IMG/VR virus record: IMGVR_UViG_3300008120_000439
Coordinates: 1-30,460 of that record
Length of the DNA stretch: 30,460 bases
Source: a virus
Direction: 5' to 3' (one strand)
Part shown: positions 1-5,872 of the stretch, one piece after another
Position numbering within the stretch: position 1 is the stretch's first letter
Layout of the letters: each line of letters opens with the position of its first letter
Program-made: the position numbers and the translations under genes
The notes under the pieces: model-generated
Database searches by the model: none
What the model saw: the letters and a program-made list of their open reading frames with translations, nothing else
Told to the model about the DNA's origin: nothing

Positions 1-11
1 AAAGAAATGAC

Positions 12-42
12 CCCCCAAAATTTTCCCGGACCCCCAAATTTT
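12..42. repeat. Two C-tract/AT-tract direct repeats
   Basis: CCCCCAAAATTTT at 12-24 and CCCCCAAATTTT at 31-42 are near-identical units 19 bp apart. The AAAATTTT core is self-complementary. Such A/T tracts in GC-rich DNA often bend or bind proteins; function here is unknown. Confidence 0.6.
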
Positions 43-216
43 GCCCCTCCGAGGCCCCAGGAGCCCCGATCGCCCCTCCCCCCGGGCTCATAGGCGGGCG
101 GCTGAGGAACGCCGCCCCTATACCCTCCCTGTCACCTCGTCCCATCACGCCAAATCAGGGGGCCTGTCATCCCTCCTATATAAGGGAGGCGTGACACCCC
201 CCTGACTGACAACCCG

Positions 217-334
217 TAACTCCTTGCAAATCAAGGACTTAGCGCCACAGAGCCTGTCTATCACCCCTGATGACAGGCCCTCCCCTGACAGCCCCCCGCT
301 AATCCCCCTAACTCATTGAAAACACAGCACTTAG
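217..334 (+). repeat. Diverged 26-bp direct repeat (217-242 and 309-334)
   Basis: The two 26-bp segments match at 20 of 26 positions by hand alignment, both starting TAACTC and ending ACTTAG, 92 bp apart. The first copy is also palindromic: 218-226 (AACTCCTTG) against 232-240 (CAAGGACTT) pairs at 8 of 9 positions around a 5-nt centre. The second copy has lost much of the dyad. They could be operator-like protein sites. Confidence 0.55.
252..278 (+). repeat. Stem-loop inverted repeat
   Basis: GCCTGTC (252-258) pairs with GACAGGC (272-278), and after one bulged base ATCA (260-263) pairs with TGAT (268-271), leaving a 4-nt CCCC loop. The arms carry the local TGACAG motif. No T-run follows, so it is not a typical terminator; a protein-binding dyad or structured transcript is more likely. 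Confidence 0.55.
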
Positions 335-391
335 GGCCCAAAACGCCCCACCAAGGCGCCCTGACAGGGCTGACAGAGGGGGAATTTTTTG

Positions 392-428
392 ATTTTTGGG
401 TGCATTTTCCCAAAAATTATGGTATAAT
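392..428 (+). promoter_or_regulatory. Extended -10 promoter with upstream 9-bp palindrome
   Basis: TATAAT at 423-428 is a perfect sigma70 -10 box preceded by TG at 420-421, giving an extended -10 (TGnTATAAT). No good -35 hexamer lies at 16-18 bp spacing. Instead a perfect inverted repeat, ATTTTTGGG (392-400) and CCCAAAAAT (409-417) with an 8-nt centre, occupies that region, as an operator would. Transcription would start near 435 and run into the terminase operon. Confidence 0.65.
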
Positions 429-458
429 GCGTCGCATGATCGTGGGGTGGAGGACTCT

Positions 459-533
459 ATGGGACGAGGTTGGCCTCCTCCCTCCTCCTCCAACCGGCCC
501 GACCCGTATTGCAGCGCCTCCACCCCACCCTGA
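459..533 (+). CDS. Possible 24-aa leader peptide
   Basis: An ATG at 459 has an ideal ribosome binding site (GGAGG at 449-453, 5-nt spacer) and lies about 24 nt after the predicted transcription start. It opens a 24-codon ORF ending at TGA 531-533, rich in Pro and Ser (it includes WPPPSSSNRPDPYC). The likely small-terminase frame has no comparable ribosome site, so this ORF may be a translated leader coupled to it, or the true start of that gene if a frameshift or base error lies in the CCT-rich tract at about 475-491. No homology is recognised. Confidence 0.3.
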   Translation: MGRGWPPPSSSNRPDPYCSASTPP

Positions 534-574
534 CAGCCCATGGCCCTGAAAAATCCCCGCCAACAACAAGTCCG

Positions 575-1012
575 ATGTCACTGGCCGCCAAGGGTGACCT
601 GCTCATCGGGTTTGAGGACAAGCTGCACCGCGAGCTGCTGCCCCTGGCCCACCAGGCCCTCGTAGACGCCCTCATCGACGACAATCTGGGCGTCAAAGCC
701 AAGGTGGCCCTCGAACTGTTCAAGGGCGCCAACCTGATTAAGCGGGCGCCCGTGGCCACCAAGGCCGAACAGCAGGACGCCGACGACCTTTCGGCCTACA
801 TTTTCGCCAAACGGACCCAAGCCCTTCTGGAGGAGACCAGCATTGACATCACGCCCGCCCTCACGACAGCAGACCCGGCACCAGATGCGCCAGGAAATTA
901 TGCGCCTGTTGGACCCGCAGAAAGCGCCGAGGCGCCTGCGACGGATGGCGGCCCGAGCCGGGCACCTCTACACGGCGTGGATGAAGACCCCACCGCCCCC
1001 ACCCGCGCCTGA
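575..1012 (+). CDS. terS: Putative terminase small subunit (145 aa)
   Basis: Called by position: first sizeable ORF before the large terminase, next to a repeat-rich region that could be the packaging site. The first 90 residues are mostly helical and charged (KAKVALELFKGANLIKR, then DDLSAYIFAKRTQALLEE), consistent with a DNA-binding and oligomerising small terminase, but no signature motif is seen. The frame is open from TTG 470; ATG 575 is chosen because the protein becomes gene-like there, though its ribosome site is poor. ATG 540 lies in another frame. After about residue 95 the product becomes Ala/Pro-rich and third-position GC falls, while another frame (843-1028) becomes gene-like, so the true product may switch frame or end differently. 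Confidence 0.5.
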   Translation: MSLAAKGDLLIGFEDKLHRELLPLAHQALVDALIDDNLGVKAKVALELFKGANLIKRAPVATKAEQQDADDLSAYIFAKRTQALLEETSIDITPALTTADPAPDAPGNYAPVGPAESAEAPATDGGPSRAPLHGVDEDPTAPTRA

Positions 1013-1028
1013 GCCCAGCCATGTTTGA
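843..1028 (+). CDS. Overlapping small basic protein, or frameshifted C-terminus of the terminase small subunit
   Basis: In this frame the stretch has higher third-position GC and a protein-like sequence (MRQEIMRLLDPQKAP, RRLRRMAARAGHLYTAWMK), unlike the overlapping Ala/Pro-rich frame. GGAGGAG at 829-835 sits 7 nt before TTG 843, so a separate 61-aa basic helical protein is possible. Otherwise a +1 shift from the upstream frame would give a small-terminase-like protein of about 150 aa. Its TGA (1026-1028) overlaps the ATG of the next gene (1021), which suggests translational coupling and supports this frame being translated. Homologue alignment would separate the two options. Confidence 0.5.
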   Translation: MTSRPPSRQQTRHQMRQEIMRLLDPQKAPRRLRRMAARAGHLYTAWMKTPPPPPAPEPSHV

Positions 1029-1236
1029 CCGCTACACCGACGCCTTCATGAACGGCCACTTCCAGCTGCCGCTGGACATCGCCCAGCAGCCCGACGGCAC
1101 CTACGTCGCCACCTACGAGCGCCCGGACGGCCAGACCATCCGCGCCACCGCCGACGACGTCGCCGAGGCCAACCGCCGCTGCATGGACGCCATTCGGGAG
1201 TCGGTGCTGGACGGCACGCTCCAGCTGGGCCGCTAA
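1021..1236 (+). CDS. Small conserved-looking phage protein (71 aa)
   Basis: A compact 71-residue protein with strong codon bias, overlapping the preceding frame by 8 nt and ending 6 nt before the large terminase. It has an aromatic N-terminus (MFDRYTDAFMNGHFQLPLD), a beta-like centre (DGTYVATYERPDGQTIRATA) and a helical, charged end (DDVAEANRRCMDAIRESVLD). There is no signal peptide or membrane segment. The ribosome binding site is weak, consistent with coupling to upstream translation. Function unknown; its position between terminase genes suggests a packaging or assembly role. Confidence 0.7.
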   Translation: MFDRYTDAFMNGHFQLPLDIAQQPDGTYVATYERPDGQTIRATADDVAEANRRCMDAIRESVLDGTLQLGR

Positions 1237-1242
1237 CCCCCG

Positions 1243-2892
1243 ATGCCGCCGAAGAAGGTCCAGGTTGCCGAGAAGGTCGAGGCCACCAGCGAGGTCCTGC
1301 CCTATCTGCCCTTTGCGGAGGTCATCGCCGACCCCCAGTTGATGGGCGGCCTCTGGACCAAGCACCTCTCCCTGCCCCAGCAGGTGGCCCTGAAAGCCTT
1401 CTACGGCCTGCCCTTGGAGGGGCGCGAACTGGACATCTGGGCCATCTTCAACGACCAGGTGACCTACGACGAGCTGGGCTACCCCCTCAGCACCCAGCCG
1501 CTGCCCTACACGCCCCGCGAATACGACCAGCTCGTGGGCATCCTGGGGCGGCGCTCGGGCAAGTCGTCGGCCATCACCGCCTTCGCCGCCCTGTACGAAA
1601 TCCTCTTTGGCGGGCACCTTGCGTATGTCAAGCCGGGCCAGGATGTCGTGGTGCCCTATATCGCCCAGGACCTGGCCACCGCCAAAGCCAACATGATCTT
1701 CATCGCCCTGATGGCGAACGACGCGCCCCTGCTGCGCAAGCAAATCCTGACCGCCAGCCGGGACCGCATCGACTTTAAGAACGGCATTGTCGTCACGCCT
1801 GAGCCCCCGGCCATCAAGACGGGCCGCGGCATCGCCGTCCCGCTGGTCATCATGGACGAGGTGGGCTTCTGGTATCGGACCGCCGAGGCCGCCAACCCGG
1901 ACTACGAAGTCCAGCGCGCCGTCTCGTTCGCCCAGTCCCAGTTCCCCCGGGCCAAGCAGTTTATCATCTCCACGCCCTACACCGAAGAGGGCCTCCTGTA
2001 CGAATACTGGAAGGCCGGGACCGCTGGGCGCCACATTGACCCCGAGGACCGCCTCGAATACGAGGACGCCCTCGTGATCCAGAGCTCCACCGCCGCCATG
2101 GAGAACCCGGTCATCACCCGGAAGAAACTCCAGAAGCTCAAGAACCAGGACCCGGACGCCTTTATCCGCGAATCCCTGTGCCGCTTCGTCTCGGCCATCA
2201 GCGGCTTCTTTGCCGTCGAGCTGGTCGAGCGGGCCACCAAGGGGCACGGCAAGGGCCGGACCCGCAGTCAGAACGAGGCCCAGGGCCTGCGCCCCCTTTA
2301 CGTCGCGGCCATGGACCCGGCCTTCCGGCACGACAGCTTCGCCTTCGCCATCTTCCACATGGACCCGGACGGCACCGTCGTCCAGGACATCCTCAAGACG
2401 TGGACGCCCGACAGCAAGCGGGGCGAGCGACTGGACCCGGCCACCATTATCGACGAAATCGCCCACCTCACCAAGGAGTGGGGCATCTCGGTCGTCTACA
2501 GCGACCAATACCAGCTGGAAGCCCTCCAACAACTGGCCCTTCAGCACAACTTCGCCATCATCGGCAACGACTTCACGGGCAAATCCAAAGCCAAGATGTA
2601 TGGCTCCCTGCTGCACCTGATGCGCACGGCCAAGCTCAAGCTGCTGGACCTGCCCGTCATCTACCAGCAGCTGACCCAGCTCCAGAAAAAGATGAACGCG
2701 CTGGGCAACGTGCAAATCGCTGCCCCCACCGGGCGCCACGACGACGTGGCCTCCGTCATCGCCCTGGGCACCAGCGTCGCCCTGCTCCACATGCCCACGA
2801 TGGAGCGGCCCAAGAAAGTCCCCACCCTCTTCGAGGAAGGTCTCGCATGTCTGAAACGCAAGAACGCGGCAGCCACGGAAGCCTGGGTCTAG
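1243..2892 (+). CDS. terL: Terminase large subunit (packaging ATPase/nuclease)
   Basis: The 549-aa length suits a large terminase. The N-terminal ATPase has a Walker A at residues 102-109 (GRRSGKSS), a Walker B at 201-206 (LVIMDE) and a coupling motif near 240-245 (FIISTP). The C-terminal RNase H-like nuclease shows acidic residues at D358 (YVAAMDPAFRHD), D421 (VVYSDQYQLEAL) and D500/D501 (GRHDDVAS). It would translocate DNA into the prohead at the portal and cut concatemers. ATG 1243 follows the previous stop by 6 nt with little ribosome site, implying coupling. Its 3' end overlaps the next gene by 46 nt. All motifs are intact. The packaging type (cos, pac or terminal repeat) cannot be read from the sequence alone. 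Confidence 0.95.
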   Translation: MPPKKVQVAEKVEATSEVLPYLPFAEVIADPQLMGGLWTKHLSLPQQVALKAFYGLPLEGRELDIWAIFNDQVTYDELGYPLSTQPLPYTPREYDQLVGILGRRSGKSSAITAFAALYEILFGGHLAYVKPGQDVVVPYIAQDLATAKANMIFIALMANDAPLLRKQILTASRDRIDFKNGIVVTPEPPAIKTGRGIAVPLVIMDEVGFWYRTAEAANPDYEVQRAVSFAQSQFPRAKQFIISTPYTEEGLLYEYWKAGTAGRHIDPEDRLEYEDALVIQSSTAAMENPVITRKKLQKLKNQDPDAFIRESLCRFVSAISGFFAVELVERATKGHGKGRTRSQNEAQGLRPLYVAAMDPAFRHDSFAFAIFHMDPDGTVVQDILKTWTPDSKRGERLDPATIIDEIAHLTKEWGISVVYSDQYQLEALQQLALQHNFAIIGNDFTGKSKAKMYGSLLHLMRTAKLKLLDLPVIYQQLTQLQKKMNALGNVQIAAPTGRHDDVASVIALGTSVALLHMPTMERPKKVPTLFEEGLACLKRKNAAATEAWV

Positions 2893-3239
2893 CCGCCCCG
2901 GCGCCCCGGAAGCGGGGCCGCCCCCGCAAGCATCCGGTCCCGGCGGTGCCCGCCCCTATCCAGACCACGCCCACCGTGGCCGAGGCCTCGGAGCTGATGG
3001 AGCTGGTGCGCCTCATGGTCAAGCAGCAGGCCACGGTCCTCGAACAGATGACCGCCGCGCAGATGGCGACCACCGACCTCATGAAGACGTGGATGCAGAT
3101 GTTTACGCCCAGCGCCCAGCCCCTGCCCTCGTCGAGCGCCGACGAGCGGGCGCTGCGGGCCGCCGAGAAGCAGCTGGAGGAGTGGGACCCCCTCGACCAA
3201 TATCTGGACCCCCGTGACGTCCTGAAAGGATTGATGTAA
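2847..3239 (+). CDS. AT-hook-like small protein (130 aa)
   Basis: Starts at ATG 2847 inside the end of the large terminase gene, with GAGGAAGG (2833-2840) as ribosome site, and ends at a TAATG junction with the portal gene. Residues 21-32 (PRKRGRPRKHPV) contain the GRP core flanked by basic residues typical of an AT-hook, which binds the minor groove of AT-rich DNA. The rest is a Met/Gln-rich helix (LVRLMVKQQATVLEQMTAAQ), probably a coiled coil, and an acidic C-terminus (EEWDPLDQYLDPRD). This layout suggests a DNA-contacting accessory packaging factor, possibly a second small-terminase-like component. The motif is seen; the role is inferred. Confidence 0.75.
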   Translation: MSETQERGSHGSLGLAAPAPRKRGRPRKHPVPAVPAPIQTTPTVAEASELMELVRLMVKQQATVLEQMTAAQMATTDLMKTWMQMFTPSAQPLPSSSADERALRAAEKQLEEWDPLDQYLDPRDVLKGLM

Positions 3240-5455
3240 TGGCCATCGACTCCGGCACCCCCGTCTCCTTTGACGGCGACGCGACCAACCCGCCCAACCC
3301 GGCCAACGAGCCCAACCTGCCCACGGGCGAGCGCACCTTCAGCCCCGACGCCGTGGTGGCCGAGGTCTACCACAAATACGACGTGCGGCGCCAGATGCGG
3401 CGGCCCTACGAAATCCAGTGGTATCTGAACGCCTCCGCGCTGCGGGGCTTCCCCGACGTGCGCTGGAACGCTGAGTTCAACCGCATTGAAATCAAGCGCG
3501 AACCCGCCCACCGCAAGCGCTTCCGCATCAACCACATCAAGCCCAAGTATGTGGCCCGCGTCGCCAAATACACCAAGACGCCGCCCTCCCCCCTCGTCGT
3601 CCCCGCGACCTCGGACCGCGAAGACGTCTTCAACGCCCGGGCCTCCCAGAAGGCCCTCGAATACGTCACCCGGCGGGGCGACCTGCGCAAGAAGTGGATG
3701 CAGGTCATGCAGTGGATTCCCGTCACCGGCAAAGCCTTCTGGTGGCTGCGCTACGACGCCGACAAGATTGGCTATGCCCCCGTCGAACTGGACGGGCGGC
3801 GCGAGCCCATCATGGGCGACATCGAAATTGACTACGGCTCGGCCTTCGAGTTTCTGCCCGCCGACCCGGGCATCGAATTCCTGGCCGACCAGCCCGAAAT
3901 CATGCGCGTCCGCATGATGCAGACGCAGGACATCGAGGAGCGTTTCGGCCTGGAGAAGGGCACCATCGCGCCCGAAAGCTCGGACGCCGACCTCTTCTTC
4001 TACCAGCGCCAAATTGCCGACCTGGGCACGCGCCAGATGGGCATGGCCTCCCGTGCCGTCACGGCCATGGGCGACGACATCAAGGACGGGCGCGGCTACG
4101 CCCTCATGATTGAGTGCTTCACCAAGCCCTGCGCCGCCTACCCCAACGGGCGCTACGTCATCTGCGCGGGCCAGAAGCTCCTCAAGCACGAAGAGGAACT
4201 GCCGGGCAACTTCCAGCACGTCCACCGCAACCCCTACCCCTGCGTCGAATACTGCGATGATGCGGCCCCCGGCCAGTTCTGGCCCGACGCCTTCATCGAG
4301 CGCATGGTGGGCCTCCAGTCCGAATACAACGAATACCGCTCCAAGATGGGCGAAAACCTGGCCATGCACTTCTTCCCCAAGCTGGTGGTGGCCAAGCAGC
4401 TCAACCTGGCCGAGGACGCCTACACCTCCGAGGCGGGCGAGCGCCTGAACGTCAACTTCGTGCCGGGCATTCCCATGCCCCAGTTCCTCCAGCCCAGCAG
4501 CGTCATCGGCGATGCCTGGAACGTCCTGAACACCATCCGCAAGGAAATGGACGACATCACCATGATTTACCCCTCCTCCCTCGGGGGCGCGGGGGGTGCC
4601 TCGTCCGGCTTCCAGACCAACCTGCTCCAGGAGGCCGCCGACCAGGTCCATGGGCCCGCCATCCAGCGTAACGCCCTGGGCCTCGAAGAAGCCTACCTGA
4701 AAATCCGGCACCTGATGAAGCTCTACTATACGGTGCCGCGCCTCATCTCCATCGCGGGCCGGAACAACCTGCCCGAGGTCTACGAGTTCAGCCAGTCCAA
4801 CATCGACGACCAGGCCGACATCAAGATCGAGCCCGACCAGATGATGCCCATGCTCCGCTCGGCCCGCGTGGACATGATTCGCGGGATGGCCGCCGATGGC
4901 CTCTTCGGGGACCGCAACGACCCGAACGTGCGCCGCCGCCTGCTCGACATGATTCGCATGGGCTACCCGGACTTCGAAATCGACCGGGAGCAGCGCGACC
5001 AGGAGCAGGCCCAGCTGGAAAACATCCAGATGACGCGCCAGCAGCCGCTCCAGAAGCCGCAGCCGTGGGAGGACCACCGCGTCCACTGGGAAGCCCATAC
5101 CGACCTCTTCAAGTCGCCCGAGGCCATGGACTGGCCCCAGGACGTGACCACCGCCTACGCGTGGCACGCCATCATTCACCTCAGCTACATGAACCCGGAC
5201 GATGCCCTCAAGATGGCCGGGGAATTCGGCCTGCGCGAGCAGCTCCAGGCCCTGCTGGACCTCCAGCAGCCGCCCCCGCCCCCTCCGGCGCCGGAACCGC
5301 CGCCACCTCCACCTCCGCCGCCCCAGCCCATCAACATCAACGCGGGCATCAAGATGCCGGTGGGCTATACCATTAACCGCAATCCAGAGACGGGCCTCAT
5401 CGAAGGGCTCGTGCCGCAACTGGCGCCCACCCCGGGCGCCCTTCCCCAGGAGTAA
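3239..5455 (+). CDS. Portal protein
   Basis: A 738-aa protein directly after the terminase genes, starting at a TAATG junction with GAAAGGA upstream. Length and position fit the large portal of podovirus-type phages, which forms the dodecameric ring at the DNA-entry vertex and docks the terminase. Portal-like features include an N-terminal helical segment (VYHKYDVRRQMRRPYEIQW), a conserved-looking WIPVTGKAFWWLRYD near residues 159-173, and a long helical clip and stem half (LQSEYNEYRSKMGENLAMHF; VLNTIRKEMDDITMIYPSSL). The C-terminal part has an uncommon run of prolines (residues about 678-698, with an APEP break), then QPININAG, probably a flexible tail. No portal ORF is found elsewhere in the window. 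Confidence 0.88.
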   Translation: MAIDSGTPVSFDGDATNPPNPANEPNLPTGERTFSPDAVVAEVYHKYDVRRQMRRPYEIQWYLNASALRGFPDVRWNAEFNRIEIKREPAHRKRFRINHIKPKYVARVAKYTKTPPSPLVVPATSDREDVFNARASQKALEYVTRRGDLRKKWMQVMQWIPVTGKAFWWLRYDADKIGYAPVELDGRREPIMGDIEIDYGSAFEFLPADPGIEFLADQPEIMRVRMMQTQDIEERFGLEKGTIAPESSDADLFFYQRQIADLGTRQMGMASRAVTAMGDDIKDGRGYALMIECFTKPCAAYPNGRYVICAGQKLLKHEEELPGNFQHVHRNPYPCVEYCDDAAPGQFWPDAFIERMVGLQSEYNEYRSKMGENLAMHFFPKLVVAKQLNLAEDAYTSEAGERLNVNFVPGIPMPQFLQPSSVIGDAWNVLNTIRKEMDDITMIYPSSLGGAGGASSGFQTNLLQEAADQVHGPAIQRNALGLEEAYLKIRHLMKLYYTVPRLISIAGRNNLPEVYEFSQSNIDDQADIKIEPDQMMPMLRSARVDMIRGMAADGLFGDRNDPNVRRRLLDMIRMGYPDFEIDREQRDQEQAQLENIQMTRQQPLQKPQPWEDHRVHWEAHTDLFKSPEAMDWPQDVTTAYAWHAIIHLSYMNPDDALKMAGEFGLREQLQALLDLQQPPPPPPAPEPPPPPPPPPQPININAGIKMPVGYTINRNPETGLIEGLVPQLAPTPGALPQE

Positions 5456-5458
5456 CCC

Positions 5459-5869
5459 ATGGCCGTCAATCCGAAGCGTTCCAATGCCGCCGTCAATGCC
5501 GCCGCCGATGCGGTCTGCGACCTCCTCGACAACGGCTATCTCCGCCTCTACGATGGGGCGCAACCGGCCAATGCCGACACCGCCGTGACGACCCAGGTCC
5601 AACTGGCCGAACTGCGGTGGAACGCCGCCAACGCCTTTGGAGCCGCCACGGCAGGGGTGGCCGTCGCCAACGCCATCAGCCCCGACACGAACGCGGATGC
5701 CACCGGCACGGCCACTTGGTTCCGCGCCCTCAAGGCCGATGGCACGACCGCCGTGTTCGACGGGTCCGTAGGCACCGCCAGCGCCGACCTCATCCTCAAC
5801 TCCACGGCGATTACGGCAGGGGCGAACGTCTCCGTCACCAGCTTCACCTACAACGAGAACAAGGGGTAA
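5459..5869 (+). CDS. Small structural protein of unknown function (136 aa)
   Basis: Starts three bases after the portal stop with AGGAG (5450-5454) upstream. The sequence is Ala/Asn/Thr-rich with a helical N-terminus (AAVNAAADAVCDLLDNGYLR) and a beta-rich rest (ATATWFRALKADGTTAVFDG; ITAGANVSVTSFTYNENKG), typical of small virion-surface or fibre-associated beta-sandwich proteins. There is no signal peptide or membrane helix. It precedes the tail fibre by 3 nt and may be expressed and assembled with it. No named family is recognised with certainty. Confidence 0.75.
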   Translation: MAVNPKRSNAAVNAAADAVCDLLDNGYLRLYDGAQPANADTAVTTQVQLAELRWNAANAFGAATAGVAVANAISPDTNADATGTATWFRALKADGTTAVFDGSVGTASADLILNSTAITAGANVSVTSFTYNENKG

Positions 5870-5872
5870 TCG

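Larger units (their letters stand above)
127..376. repeat. TGACAG/CTGTCA iteron-like motifs
   Basis: Copies of CTGTCA or TGACAG, or one-base variants, occur near 129-134, 164-169, 203-209, 252-258, 272-277, 284-291, 360-367 and 370-376, with one more at 529-536 outside this span. They appear in both orientations and some pair with each other (252-258 with 272-278; 358-363 with 365-370). The density is far above what I notice elsewhere in the window. They may bind a terminase small subunit, an origin protein or a repressor. Confidence 0.6.
1..458. other. Non-coding control region upstream of terminase
   Basis: No credible gene lies in this stretch; the short ORFs crossing it run through the promoter and lack ribosome binding sites. 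It contains two C-tract/AT-tract repeats (12-24 and 31-42), many copies of a TGACAG/CTGTCA motif, a stem-loop at 252-278, a 13-bp palindrome at 358-370, a diverged 26-bp direct repeat (217-242 and 309-334), an AT-rich island and an extended -10 promoter. Its place just before the terminase genes fits a packaging site (cos or pac) and/or a repressor-controlled promoter. That role is inferred; the repeats are seen directly. Confidence 0.7.

Noticed and set aside
316-549. Possible 77-aa genes on both strands over the promoter region
   Set aside because: They cross the extended -10 promoter and repeats, have no ribosome site, and their sequences are not protein-like.
843-848. TTGACA as a possible -35 box inside the terminase region
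   Set aside because: No acceptable -10 hexamer lies 16-18 bp downstream.
898-2790. 630-codon open frame on the minus strand
   Set aside because: Antisense shadow of the large terminase gene, whose motifs prove the plus-strand frame.
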